Shown here piece by piece: positions 6,231-14,486 of a stretch of 64,000 nt of DNA (within the stretch, counting starts at the first letter, position 1; each line of letters starts with the position of its first letter). The notes under the pieces were generated by a model. That model did not search any database. It worked only from the letters and a program-made list of their open reading frames with translations, and had not been told where the DNA came from. The translations under genes were made by a program, and so were the position numbers. This stretch comes from Gilvimarinus xylanilyticus (GTDB lineage Bacteria; Pseudomonadota; Gammaproteobacteria; Pseudomonadales; Cellvibrionaceae), in assembly GCF_024195295.1 (NCBI RefSeq), contig NZ_JAMFTH010000002.1, forward strand, positions 124,001-188,000. The letters are read 5' to 3'.

Positions 6231-7662
6231 ATCGGTCTGCCCGCTGATAATATTGCCGGATTTCCATGACATCTGTTCTATTAGCGACTTTGGAAAGGGC
6301 ATCGAGAACAGCTCTTCCAATATATGCTCCTGAGTTCCGTCTCAAATTTCTAAAGAATGCCATCAGCGCGATTTTATCGGCGAAGCCATCTTGGCCGAGC
6401 AATCTGACTACGGATATCAAAAGATACTCGGGATACCGTTCGCCCTCGGATAACATTTTAGAAAAATACTCTCGGATAGAATTCTTGAGAATTTCAGGAA
6501 AGGCAGATTCTTTCTTTATAAAAAGATCCACCAACAGAGGGGTAAACTGAGGGAATTTCTCTACAAGAGAGTTGAATATACTAAGCTTATTGTAATCTTC
6601 GCTTGCGACTACAATTCTGATAAATCGCCTTACATCATCTGGCTGAAGTATCTGATTATTCTTTATTTTATCTTCAAGCTCTTCGGTCGCTACCTCTTTA
6701 AGCTCTTCTATTTCGCGATTAGATAGTTCTCGGAATTTCGTAGGAATTGTACCGGTATATCCAACAATAATTCGTCCTTGACGAAGTTCGTTTGCCACTT
6801 GCCGAGCTTCCTCGGAAACAGCAGACGTCTTTGTGGTTTTCGAAACGTCTTCGATTACTGTCTTTGAGGGGTTAACCATCAACCCTTCCAAATATAGGCG
6901 ATCTACGAGAAGCGTTAACCATGAATGGGCGGTCTTTGCATCTGGCGCGAACAGACGATAGTCATCGACAAATCTACAAAACTTAACATCTAAAGATCGC
7001 AAATAATCGTCGACCGATAACAAGGCAGCTTCAGCAAGGATTCGGCTAGCGTTTCCGCCAATAGGCAAACTATATGAATCTCTATTAGCCCAGAATGTTA
7101 GCAACTCATTAGTAAGCTTTATAAGCTTCTTCTCTATTGGAAGACTTAGCAGTGTTGATTCGAGGCGGTGCAAATTTAGTCTGTAGTAAAAATTTGAAAT
7201 ATCGCACTTCACCAACACCTTGATCCTCGGACTTTTGATTCGACCTGAGACATGGGCCTGAAAGTGTGTGAAGTTATATTTTGAGTCGAAAAGATAGCCC
7301 GATCTTGGCTTTAACCGGTACGAGAAAACAACATTCCTACGCTTTTCTATTCGATGCTTCTCGATGATATCCGCATACATCAAAACAAGCGCTAGGTAAG
7401 TTATGGTGTCAATTGGTTGAATTAGTGCCGCACGCCTGAAGTCGTATGCGTCCTTTTTAGGGAATAAAACATGGCTGATTGGATAAACCTTCAAACCAGA
7501 CAAAGAGCCCGAATTGATTCTTGATTTAACCTGATCTGACAGAAATGCCCTGAATTTATCGTTTTTCAACAATGAAATCTCAAAGGGATCACGAAAAATA
7601 TCGGTTAGCCCTTCTTTCCGAACATTCTCGATCGCCAGCTCAATCGCCTTATCGATGTTCAC
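6208..7662 (-). CDS. Reverse transcriptase of the Abi/DRT (unknown-group) type, defence-like
   Basis: 484 residues. The N-terminal half is a reverse transcriptase palm: motif A is KCDISNFYYRL with D154, the LPIGGNASRILAEA motif lies at 199-212, and the catalytic box is FCRFVDDYRLFA with D233/D234 (FVDD in place of YADD). There is no maturase, endonuclease or retron-type domain. The C-terminal half (about 300-484) is all-helical and HEAT-like, as in abortive-infection and defence-associated RTs. It starts with GTG and agggag upstream. The 3' end is probably frameshifted (see 6087-6230); the intact protein would be about 524 residues. A role against phage is inferred from the family. The DRT subgroup cannot be named from sequence alone. 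Confidence 0.85.
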   Translation of the reverse strand: MNIDKAIELAIENVRKEGLTDIFRDPFEISLLKNDKFRAFLSDQVKSRINSGSLSGLKVYPISHVLFPKKDAYDFRRAALIQPIDTITYLALVLMYADIIEKHRIEKRRNVVFSYRLKPRSGYLFDSKYNFTHFQAHVSGRIKSPRIKVLVKCDISNFYYRLNLHRLESTLLSLPIEKKLIKLTNELLTFWANRDSYSLPIGGNASRILAEAALLSVDDYLRSLDVKFCRFVDDYRLFAPDAKTAHSWLTLLVDRLYLEGLMVNPSKTVIEDVSKTTKTSAVSEEARQVANELRQGRIIVGYTGTIPTKFRELSNREIEELKEVATEELEDKIKNNQILQPDDVRRFIRIVVASEDYNKLSIFNSLVEKFPQFTPLLVDLFIKKESAFPEILKNSIREYFSKMLSEGERYPEYLLISVVRLLGQDGFADKIALMAFFRNLRRNSGAYIGRAVLDALSKVANRTDVMEIRQYYQRADRWEKKSYH

Positions 7663-8056
7663 TGAAACTCCCTATGAAATATAACATTTGTATATCGCGC
7701 ATGCGCATTATCCTTCGCTGAAAAACCCCAACAAAGAGGCGCAAGCCTTTGAATTATCAGTCATTTAAGCCGCTTACGCGGCTTCAGGAAGGGCGAACAA
7801 AGCGTGCGTGTTATCGCGCGAAGAGCGGTCTTGTTATCTAACCTTCCAAACTGGTTAAGTGCCTGACTATAAAGCTTATTATAAAATTTGAAAACCGCAA
7901 ACGCGAACTAGAACTCGAACTTTCAAAGAAGACTACTTGCGAGGAATTTCCGTCCCGTAACACCGAAGGAGGCTAAGGCTGACTTTTTAAAACCGTCAAA
8001 ACGCGAGCTAGCTACGAAGCGAGGATTCTACCCCGTTTACATCTAGGCCGAATGGA

Positions 8057-8145
8057 AATCGATTTTAGGGGTAAGCAAACAGGACGTTTGCGCAAGTATC
8101 GCCAGGCCATGGACGGCCTGTCGATACGGCCCGCTAAAATCGATT
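8057..8145. repeat. Two-tier inverted repeat (long stem-loop)
   Basis: Outer arms AATCGATTTTAG (8057-8068) and CTAAAATCGATT (8134-8145) match over 12 bp. Nested within, GTATCG-C-CAGGCC (8096-8108) pairs with GGCCTG-T-CGATAC (8115-8127) with one mismatch and a 6-nt loop. The shape is that of a structured RNA or a cruciform dispersed repeat. Function unknown. Confidence 0.65.
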
Positions 8146-8333
8146 GGAATGAGGGAACCCGCAGGGCCAGATGTTGGGGCGCGGCTTTTGGGTACTTTTG
8201 GCCAAGACCAAAAGCACCTCGCAACGCCCGGCGACACGGGCACACTAAAAGGAAAATGGCAATTTTAGCAATGTGTTCTTGACCATGGCGCGCGAAGGCA
8301 GGCCCCCAAAGATCCCAGAACTTAAAGCCATTA

Positions 8334-8354
8334 GATCCCCGCTTTCGCGGGGAT
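8334..8354. repeat. REP-like palindrome
   Basis: ATCCCCGC (8335-8342), loop TTTC, GCGGGGAT (8347-8354), followed by GACGAGG. This resembles the short GGGGATGAC-type palindromes dispersed in many proteobacterial genomes. A single copy was noticed in this window. Confidence 0.5.
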
Positions 8355-8470
8355 GACGAGGCTTAAGTACGTGCCATTCGCCTCAGACCTCCGACCACTG
8401 CAATATTCGCAGCACCTCTAACCCTACCAAAACCTTTCCAAATAGCGCATTCAGCATAGCGATAGAATTA

Positions 8471-8785
8471 TCAAGCCGCATCCAGGGGTTTGATTTTAGC
8501 CACGTCATCTTTTACTGCCTGAGCGGCATTCCATAAATCAACGGCCCTTTGCGCATTCAGCCAAAACTCAGGTGAGTTGCCAAATAAGCGCCCAAGTCGC
8601 AGCGCCATTTCGGGGCTGAGCGAGCGGCGTTCACGCAGCAGCTCATTGACTGACTGGCGAGAGACACCCAGTAATTCGGCGAGCTTTGCAACGCTTAAAT
8701 CATAGTCCGGCAGAAAATCTTCCCGCAGCATCTCGCCCGGATGGGTAGGCTGACGCAGCATAGCTTTAGTATTAGCGATAGCCAT
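8471..8785 (-). CDS. higA: HigA family antitoxin
   Basis: A 104-residue protein with an N-terminal PTHPGEMLREDFLPDYDLS segment typical of HigA. A helix-turn-helix follows (VAKLAELLGVSRQSVNELLRERRSLSPEMALRLGRLFG), then the conserved NSPEFWLNAQRAVDLW. It neutralises the HigB RNase and represses its own operon. It lies 15 bp downstream of higB on the same strand, the toxin-first order characteristic of higBA. The family assignment is firm; the partner is taken from adjacency. Confidence 0.92.
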   Translation of the reverse strand: MAIANTKAMLRQPTHPGEMLREDFLPDYDLSVAKLAELLGVSRQSVNELLRERRSLSPEMALRLGRLFGNSPEFWLNAQRAVDLWNAAQAVKDDVAKIKPLDAA

Positions 8786-8800
8786 AATTGTTACCTCATT

Positions 8801-9082
8801 CTAATGGTAGTCACAGACTTCAACATCGTATGCATCACCTTCCTCAAAGCGAAAACAGATACGCCACTGGTCATTGATTGCGATAGCGTACTGCCCCTGC
8901 CTGTCACCCGAAAGCATATGCAGGCGATTGCCAGGGGGCACTTTCAAATCATCGACATTTTTCGCCAAATGCACATATTCAAGTTTGCGCGCTGCCCGTC
9001 GCGCCACATCCGGGGGAAACTTTTTAGCTTGGCCTTTGCAATACAGCGCCTGCGTGCGCTTATCGGCGAAAGTCTTAATCAT
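8801..9082 (-). CDS. higB: HigB family (RelE superfamily) mRNA-cleaving toxin
   Basis: A 93-residue RelE-fold toxin beginning MIKTFADKRTQALYCKG, the usual HigB start. It contains KVPPGNRLHMLSGDRQGQY and ends in DQWRICFRFEEGDAYDVEVCDYH, matching the HigB pattern of basic and aromatic residues around the active site. HigB cleaves mRNA on the ribosome. A GTG start at 9103 would add seven residues (MTSYIDG), but the ATG at 9080-9082 fits the family length. The operon is divergent from vapBC, sharing about 150 bp of control region. Confidence 0.9.
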   Translation of the reverse strand: MIKTFADKRTQALYCKGQAKKFPPDVARRAARKLEYVHLAKNVDDLKVPPGNRLHMLSGDRQGQYAIAINDQWRICFRFEEGDAYDVEVCDYH

Positions 9083-9125
9083 ACCGTCAATGTAACTCGT
9101 CACGTGACAGGCGTCAACACAACAT

Positions 9126-9152
9126 CAGACCTTAGACGTCCGACATCAGTCC
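9126..9152. repeat. Degenerate heptad repeat (CAGACNT/GACGTCC type), copy 1
   Basis: CAGACCTTAGACGTCCGACA followed by TCAGTCC. The unit is about 7 bp and is nearly the same as the copies at 9866-9896 and 28115-28187. It lies between divergent higBA and vapBC. Confidence 0.6.
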
Positions 9153-9172
9153 GCTTCGTAAGCCCCTTTGAG

Positions 9173-9214
9173 TTGACCAAACTACAATGTGTATATATTC
9201 TTAAAATATACACA
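9173..9214 (+). promoter_or_regulatory. vapBC promoter with overlapping palindromic operator
   Basis: TTGACC (9173-9178) and TATTCT (9196-9201) with a 17-bp spacer make a good sigma-70 promoter. A perfect inverted repeat, TGTGTATAT (9188-9196) and ATATACACA (9206-9214), covers the -10 box. This is the usual arrangement for autorepression by a VapB-VapC complex with a ribbon-helix-helix antitoxin. Binding is inferred. Confidence 0.75.
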
Positions 9215-9232
9215 TCAGGTGAGGTAAAAACA

Positions 9233-9427
9233 ATGCGCACCAATATCGACATTGACGATAAGCTGATGAGCGAAGCACTTAAGGCAACCGGCCTTAAAAC
9301 CAAAAAAGAAGCTGTAGAGCAAGGGCTTAAGGCTTTGATTCAGCTGAAAAAACAAGAAGGGATTAAACAGTACAGAGGCAAGCTGGATTGGTCCGGCGAC
9401 CTGGACGATATGCGGAGCGCCTCTTGA
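9233..9427 (+). CDS. vapB: VapB-type ribbon-helix-helix antitoxin
   Basis: 64 residues starting MRTNIDIDDKLMSEALKATG, the ribbon-helix-helix DNA-binding fold of the VapB (DUF2191) family. It is followed by TKKEAVEQGLKALIQLKKQ and a toxin-binding tail containing YRGKLDWSGDLDDMR. It neutralises VapC and should bind the operator at 9188-9214. The ATG is preceded by aggtgagg. The stop TGA overlaps the TTG start of vapC (TTGA), indicating translational coupling. Confidence 0.92.
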   Translation: MRTNIDIDDKLMSEALKATGLKTKKEAVEQGLKALIQLKKQEGIKQYRGKLDWSGDLDDMRSAS

Positions 9428-9819
9428 TTCTGGTGGACTCCAGCGTTTGGATCGACTTTTTTAGCGGTAACGACTGCGCCGAGGCCGATCTATTAGACAG
9501 TATTTTAGGCCACCGCGCCGTGGCGATAGGCGACTTAATACTCACCGAAGTGCTGCAGGGGTTCCGTCATGAAAAGGACTACAAAGTAGCCAAAAGCTTG
9601 CTTGAAGAGCTTACGATATACGAGCTTTTAGGGAAAAACATGGCGATAAAAAGCGCTGATAATTTCCGTAAGTTACGCAAGAAGGGCATTACCATACGAA
9701 AGACCGCTGACGTTATTATTGCCTCATATTGTATTGAGCATAACCTCCCCCTACTCTTCTCAGACAAAGATTTTCAACCCTTCGTAAAGCACCTGGGCCT
9801 GCAAAACGCAGCGCAGTAA
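9424..9819 (+). CDS. vapC: VapC family PIN-domain ribonuclease toxin
   Basis: 131 residues when started at TTG 9424, giving MILVDSSVWIDFFSG, the canonical PIN-domain start with the first catalytic aspartate (D5). Other acidic residues are E43 (ILTEVLQGF), D96 (RKTADVIIASYC) and D114 (LLFSDKDFQPF), completing the PIN active site. VapC toxins cut tRNA or rRNA. The TTG start overlaps the vapB stop by 4 nt; a longer frame from 9388 lies inside vapB and is not favoured. Confidence 0.92.
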   Translation: MILVDSSVWIDFFSGNDCAEADLLDSILGHRAVAIGDLILTEVLQGFRHEKDYKVAKSLLEELTIYELLGKNMAIKSADNFRKLRKKGITIRKTADVIIASYCIEHNLPLLFSDKDFQPFVKHLGLQNAAQ

Positions 9820-9865
9820 AAGACAGAATCAGCGATGCGTCTACTTTTCTGGGGTCACTCCAGTT

Positions 9866-9896
9866 CATCAGACCTCAGACGTCCGACATCAGACCG
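9866..9896. repeat. Degenerate heptad repeat, copy 2
   Basis: CATCAGACCTCAGACGTCCG followed by ACATCAGACCG, nearly identical to the copy at 9126-9152. It is preceded by GGGGTCACTCCAG (9851-9863), which recurs as GGGTCACTCCA within the copy at 28115-28187. It lies 46 bp after the vapC stop. Confidence 0.65.
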
Positions 9897-9930
9897 TAAA
9901 GCGTTCAGCATTCCGCGCACCGCCGAGCAC

Positions 9931-9965
9931 AAAAAAGGGGAGACAGCCAAAAGGCCACCTCCCCT
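9931..9965 (-). terminator. Rho-independent terminator of ppc
   Basis: On the minus strand GAGGGGAGG...TCTCCCC forms a stem with an inner GGCC/GGC pairing, followed by six T (A run at 9931-9936 on the plus strand). It lies about 48 bp after the ppc stop. Confidence 0.75.
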
Positions 9966-10012
9966 CATTTCCATCATCCGTTCACCAAAACCCGTGAACC
10001 GTCAACCAACCA

Positions 10013-12628
10013 TTACCCCGTATTGCGCATCCCCGCCGATATACCGGCCATGGTCACTTTAAGTGCACGCTCCAGCTCGTCGCTAAAGGGTTTGCCGCTG
10101 CGATAGCGCTTAAGCAATTCCGCCTGTAGCAGATTGAGTGGGTCAATGTAAGGCTTGCGCACGCTTAAAGTCTGGCGCAGCATGGGGTCGCCGTCGAAAA
10201 GTTCATCCTGCTTTTTGATGCGGTTGATCAGCACCTCAAGCGCAGACAAATCGGCGCGCAGTTCCTGACCCAGCGGGTGCAGCTCTTCGGGCACCAATTG
10301 CTTTTCATAGTAGGCGGCGATGGGTGTGTCCGCCTTGCCGATCACCATTTCCAGCAGGTCTAAAAATGCCGAAAAGAATGGCCAGTTTTCTACCATGTCG
10401 TTCAAGGTACCGGGAGAGTTTTCCAGCGCGTATTCCAGTGCTTGGCGGGTACCCAACCAGGCGGGCAGGTTTAAGCGCACTTGCATCCAGGCGAACACCC
10501 AGGGAATGGCGCGCAGGCTTTCCACCCCGCCGGTGGCTTTACGCTTGGCCGGGCGCGAACCCAGTGCCAGCAGGCCCAGCTCTTGCTCGGGGGTGAGTGA
10601 GCGGAAGTAAGGCACAAACTGCGGGTGCCCCTGAACAACGCGGCGGTAGCCTTCAAGGCTGGCTTGCGCCATGCGCTCGATCAAGTCGCGCCATTCGGCT
10701 TGCGGGGCGGCGTGGGGCTCCAGGGTTGCGCGCAGGGTGGCCACGGTGTAAGTCGAGAAGCTGCTAAAAGCGACTTTGGGCAGGCCGAACTTGTAGCGAA
10801 TCATCTCGCCCTGTTCGGTTACGCGGATTTTGCCTTTGACCGAGCCGGGTGGCTGCGAGGCCATGGCTTTTTCCACCGGGCCGCCACCGCGACCTACGGT
10901 GCCGCCGCGACCGTGGAACAGAATTAAATCAATGCCGTGTTTGTCGGCCAGCTGCACTAAGCGTTCTTGGGATTTGTATTGCGCCCAGGTAGCGGCGAAT
11001 TTACCCGCGTCTTTGGCCGAGTCGGAGTAGCCGATCATAACGGTCTGCTTGGTATCGGCATATTCACGATACCAGGGCAGTTGCCACAGCAGGTCCATCA
11101 CCTCGGCGGAGCGATCCAGATCATCCAGGGTTTCAAACAGCGGCACGATGGGCATGTTCCAAGTCATGCCGCACTCTTTTAACAGCAGTGCCACGACTAA
11201 TACATCCGAGGGCTGCTGCGCCATTGAAATAATATAAGTGGACAGCGTCTCGGCCGGTTCGCTCGCGATCACGCGGCAGGTTTTCAGCACCTCGGCGCCT
11301 TCGTCGCTCACGGGCCAGTCAGCGGGTAACAGCGGGCGTTTTTCCTGCAGGTGTTTGAGCAAAAATTCTTGGCGGGTGGCTTCGTCCCACTCCAGGTAGC
11401 TGCCCATTTCCAGGTACTGGGTCAGCTCGTCCATAACGGCCACGTGGCGCTCTCCGTCCTGGCGTACATCCAGCGGTACCAGGTTAACGCCAAAGCTGTG
11501 CACCCGGCGGATGGTATCCAGCAGCGGGCCGTTGGCAATGTGCGGCAGGCCTACGTCGTTAAGCGAGCGGTAGCAGAGCATTAACGGCTCGAGCAAGTCG
11601 TCGCGGCTTTCGATTAAACCGACGGGCTTGGCAGGCTCTTCGCCCTTAAGGGTGCCCTCGGCCCAGTCCAGGGTAGCCTGAATGCGCTTGCGGAAACCGG
11701 CCAGATAATCGCGATAAGGGGTGTCGGAGTCGCCCACATGTTCGCGCAGCTCGGCGCTTGCTTCATACATGCTCAGGTCGCCGTAGAGTCCCTCCACATC
11801 GCGCAGGTACAGCTCGGCGGCCATCCAGCGGCCCAGCAGCAGCACCTCGCGGGTGACGGCGTGGGTAACATTGGGGTTACCGTCGCGGTCGCCGCCCATC
11901 CACGAGAAAAAGTGGAAGGGGTGCAAATCCAGCGGCAGTTTTAGATCCAGGTGGCGACTGCTCAGGCGGTCCAAGTGGCGGATAAAGTCCGGCACCGCCT
12001 GCCACAGGCTGTTTTCAATCACTGCAAAGCCCCACTTGGCTTCGTCCACGGCGGTGGGTCGCTCGCTGCGAATTTCGTCGGTGGACCACATTTCTTCCAC
12101 CAGGCGGTGCAAGCGACCGATAACCTTGTCTTTTTCAAAACTGAGCAAATTGCCGCGCTGCTGATCCGACAGGGTGTTTACGATTTGATCGTACTTGCGG
12201 ATTAAGGTGCGGCGGGTCACCTCGGTGGGGTGGGCGGTTAACACCAGCTCGATGCGCAGGTTGCGTATCTCTTCGGCCAGTCTGTCCTGCCCGTAGGTGT
12301 CTTTAAAGTTGAGCAACATAGCCTTTAGCCCATCTTCGGGCTCGGCTTCGGCGCTGGCGCCATACTCTTGGTCGGCCATATTGGCCAGGTTAAGAAACTG
12401 ATTAAAGGCGCGTACGATGGGCAGAATATCCTCATCGTTCAGCTCGCCCAGCATATCCACCAGGGCCGAGGGGTCATCCTCTTCGCTCTGATTGATACTT
12501 TTGCCCAACTGGCGGATCTGTTCGATCCTGCTGAAACGCTCTTCGCCCTCGTGGTCGCGAATGGTCTCGCCCAGTAACTCCCCTAATAAGCGGACGTTTT
12601 CCCGCAGGGTTTCGGGTAACTGTTGCAT
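10013..12628 (-). CDS. ppc: Phosphoenolpyruvate carboxylase
   Basis: 871 residues, the usual length. It carboxylates PEP to oxaloacetate to refill the TCA cycle. Seen are LTAHPTEVTRRTL with the catalytic histidine, GGDRDGNPNVT, the glycine loop FHGRGGTVGRGGGP, and GEMIRYKFGLP. The C-terminal NTG that closes the active site is present as MRNTG. The ATG at 12626-12628 (MQQLPETLRE) is chosen because ggag lies 8 nt upstream; an ATG ten codons earlier has no ribosome binding site. A DnaA-box cluster lies about 65-105 bp upstream of the start. Confidence 0.97.
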   Translation of the reverse strand: MQQLPETLRENVRLLGELLGETIRDHEGEERFSRIEQIRQLGKSINQSEEDDPSALVDMLGELNDEDILPIVRAFNQFLNLANMADQEYGASAEAEPEDGLKAMLLNFKDTYGQDRLAEEIRNLRIELVLTAHPTEVTRRTLIRKYDQIVNTLSDQQRGNLLSFEKDKVIGRLHRLVEEMWSTDEIRSERPTAVDEAKWGFAVIENSLWQAVPDFIRHLDRLSSRHLDLKLPLDLHPFHFFSWMGGDRDGNPNVTHAVTREVLLLGRWMAAELYLRDVEGLYGDLSMYEASAELREHVGDSDTPYRDYLAGFRKRIQATLDWAEGTLKGEEPAKPVGLIESRDDLLEPLMLCYRSLNDVGLPHIANGPLLDTIRRVHSFGVNLVPLDVRQDGERHVAVMDELTQYLEMGSYLEWDEATRQEFLLKHLQEKRPLLPADWPVSDEGAEVLKTCRVIASEPAETLSTYIISMAQQPSDVLVVALLLKECGMTWNMPIVPLFETLDDLDRSAEVMDLLWQLPWYREYADTKQTVMIGYSDSAKDAGKFAATWAQYKSQERLVQLADKHGIDLILFHGRGGTVGRGGGPVEKAMASQPPGSVKGKIRVTEQGEMIRYKFGLPKVAFSSFSTYTVATLRATLEPHAAPQAEWRDLIERMAQASLEGYRRVVQGHPQFVPYFRSLTPEQELGLLALGSRPAKRKATGGVESLRAIPWVFAWMQVRLNLPAWLGTRQALEYALENSPGTLNDMVENWPFFSAFLDLLEMVIGKADTPIAAYYEKQLVPEELHPLGQELRADLSALEVLINRIKKQDELFDGDPMLRQTLSVRKPYIDPLNLLQAELLKRYRSGKPFSDELERALKVTMAGISAGMRNTG

Positions 12629-12692
12629 CAACTTTTCTCCGTTGCCAAAAAAAGACATTTTAAGGGATTTTTAAAAAGCGTGTCAGCGCCTT

Positions 12693-12733
12693 TTATCCAC
12701 CCCCATTTCATTATCCACACTCACTGTGGATAA
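12693..12733. promoter_or_regulatory. Cluster of three DnaA-box-like sites upstream of ppc
   Basis: TTATCCACC (12693-12701), TTATCCACA (12711-12719) and TGTGGATAA (12725-12733). The last two are perfect consensus DnaA boxes in inverted orientation separated by 5 bp. A weaker TGTGTATAA lies near 12910. The 290-bp gap 12629-12918 holds no gene and should contain the ppc promoter. DnaA binding is inferred from sequence only; no replication genes lie nearby. Confidence 0.6.
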
Positions 12734-12918
12734 GTTTGTGCACGGGCTTTGCGTAACCACCCCCAGGCCCCGCCATCACTGGGCTGAACAAAACTGTGTG
12801 ATTGACAACCAGTGCAAAAAGCAGCCATTTTTAACGGCTTTTCAGGCTTGACTTTGGCACTTTTACACTGAGTTTTACACGCCCGCTGCGCAAGTATTGA
12901 GCGATCGCTGTGTATAAC

Positions 12919-13872
12919 TTAGGCGCGCTCGTCAGCAAAGGCTAGGGTCTGCCCGATATCCGTGCAACCGGTCGTTTGCAACAACAGGCGGTCTACCCCC
13001 AGGGCAACGCCAGCACACTCGGGCAGGCCCGCCTCCAGCGCCTGCAGCAGGCGTTCGTCGGCAGCCACATCCGCTAACCCCAAAGCTTGGCGACGGGCGC
13101 GATCACTATGAAAACGCTGGCGCTGCTCGACGGGATCAGTCAGCTCCCAATATCCATTAGCTAACTCCATACCATTTAAGAAGGCCTCAAAGCGTCGCGC
13201 CACTAAAACACCCTGTTTATTGGGGGTAATTTTAGCCAAAGCGGCCTGGCTGGCAGGATAATCGTAAATAAAGGTAAGCCCCGGGGGCATTTCGGGCTCT
13301 AGCTTGTGGGTAACCAGTAAATCCAGCCAGTCGTCGCGCGTCAGACCGGTATCGTCTATCTCAATCAGCCCCTTCCCAATCGCGCGCAGCTGGGCAAAGT
13401 CACAGGTGTGAGGGTTTATCCCCAGGCTGTCCGCAAACCACTGGTGATAACTTAAATAATGCACCTGGGTGTCGGGGCATAGCTGGGTGACCAGCTCAGC
13501 CACCTCACTCATCAGCTGATGATCATCCAGCCCCAGACGATACCACTCCAACATGGTGAACTCGGGGTTGTGACGGCGACTGCGCTCACCGGCGCGGAAC
13601 ACCTTGCCTAAAGCGTAGATGCAACGCGGCTGGGCAGCTAACAAGCGCTTCATGGCGTATTCGGGAGAGCTTTGCAGGTAGCGGCGAGTGCCGGCGTTAT
13701 CCGCCACAATGGGCTGAATAAAGGGGTCGGTCACAAAGTGTGACCCCAACAGCGGCATATCTACTTCAAGGACGTCGCGCCGGTAAAAGAATTCGCGAAT
13801 ACTGCGGTAAAGATCCGCCCGCGCCTGGATAAGCGCGGGGGAACAGGAAGGAGAATAAGGTGCGTCAGACAC
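12919..13872 (-). CDS. epmA: EF-P (R)-beta-lysine ligase (EpmA/PoxA/GenX)
   Basis: 317 residues, a short class II lysyl-tRNA synthetase-like enzyme without an anticodon domain. Motif 2 is FRAGERSRRHNPEFTMLEWYR, and the C-terminal motif 3 is GVALGVDRLLL. It activates (R)-beta-lysine and joins it to the conserved lysine of EF-P. It starts with GTG 5 bp after the efp stop and has no strong ribosome binding site, so it is probably translated by coupling with efp. Together with epmB across the divergent promoter, the entire modification pathway is in one locus. Confidence 0.94.
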   Translation of the reverse strand: MSDAPYSPSCSPALIQARADLYRSIREFFYRRDVLEVDMPLLGSHFVTDPFIQPIVADNAGTRRYLQSSPEYAMKRLLAAQPRCIYALGKVFRAGERSRRHNPEFTMLEWYRLGLDDHQLMSEVAELVTQLCPDTQVHYLSYHQWFADSLGINPHTCDFAQLRAIGKGLIEIDDTGLTRDDWLDLLVTHKLEPEMPPGLTFIYDYPASQAALAKITPNKQGVLVARRFEAFLNGMELANGYWELTDPVEQRQRFHSDRARRQALGLADVAADERLLQALEAGLPECAGVALGVDRLLLQTTGCTDIGQTLAFADERA

Positions 13873-13877
13873 AGCGT

Positions 13878-14447
13878 TTAGCTGTTGGCACGGCCCAGGT
13901 ATTCGCCGGTGCGGGTGTCTACCCGGACGACATCGCCTTCGTTCATAAACAGCGGCACTTTTACCACGGCGCCGGTGCTCAGGGTGGCGGGCTTGGTACC
14001 GCCCTGGGCGGTGTCGCCTTTCAGGCCCGGGTCGGTCTGAGTCACTTCCAGCTCGACGTGGTTGGGCGGGGTGACCACCAGCGGGGCGTTGTTAAACAGG
14101 GTGACTACACACTTGTCCTGCTCGCGCAGCCACTTGGCGGCGTCGGCCACGGCCTTTTCATCGGCGGCAAACTGATCAAAGGTGTTGGGGTCCATAAAGT
14201 GCCAAAACTCGCCGTCGTTGTACAGATACTCCATATCCAGGTCGATGACGTCGGCGCTTTCCAGCGATTCGTTACCACGGAAAGTACGCTCCCACACGCG
14301 GCCGGTGGTCAGGTTGCGCAGCTTCACACGGTTAAAGGCCTGGCCCTTACCCGGCTTAACCAGTTCGTTTTCCACAATGTTACAGGGATCGCCGTCCAGC
14401 ATTACTTTCAACCCGGTACGGAAATCATTGATAGAATAGGTGGCCAT
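13878..14447 (-). CDS. efp: Translation elongation factor P
   Basis: 189 residues with the standard three-domain length. The modification loop is KPGKGQAF with the acceptor lysine K34, and the C-terminal OB domain ends [15 protein letters not shown] relieves ribosome stalling at polyproline. The ATG has a strong gaggggt site upstream. First gene of an efp-epmA unit, divergent from epmB with only 39 bp between the starts. Confidence 0.97.
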   Translation of the reverse strand: MATYSINDFRTGLKVMLDGDPCNIVENELVKPGKGQAFNRVKLRNLTTGRVWERTFRGNESLESADVIDLDMEYLYNDGEFWHFMDPNTFDQFAADEKAVADAAKWLREQDKCVVTLFNNAPLVVTPPNHVELEVTQTDPGLKGDTAQGGTKPATLSTGAVVKVPLFMNEGDVVRVDTRTGEYLGRANS

Positions 14448-14486
14448 AACCCCTCTCTAGTCGTTTATAGAATTTGAAAGGCGCCA

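Larger units (their letters stand above)
7663..8470. other. Repeat-rich region without credible genes
   Basis: About 800 bp upstream of the RT gene with no gene I can support. It contains a short hairpin AAGCCGC-GTAA-GCGGCTT near 7771-7788, two loosely similar segments (about 7951-7980 and 8017-8045, sharing GCGAGGA...CCCGT), a two-tier inverted repeat (8057-8145), a pairing stretch near 8187-8215 (TTTTGG...CCAAAA) and a REP-like hairpin (8334-8354). Overlapping frames on both strands at 8012-8282 are by-products of the inverted repeats. A noncoding RNA partner of the RT could hide here, but I cannot define one. Confidence 0.5.

Noticed and set aside
6087-6320. Independent 77-residue gene downstream of the RT
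   Set aside because: Its first 30 or so codons overlap the RT in another frame and it has no own ribosome site; the frameshift reading explains it better.
8012-8282. Overlapping frames on both strands upstream of higA
   Set aside because: They follow the inverted repeats of this region; no ribosome sites or family resemblance.
12629-12918. Chromosomal replication origin
   Set aside because: The DnaA boxes are few and there is no AT-rich unwinding element or dnaA, gidA or rpmH nearby.
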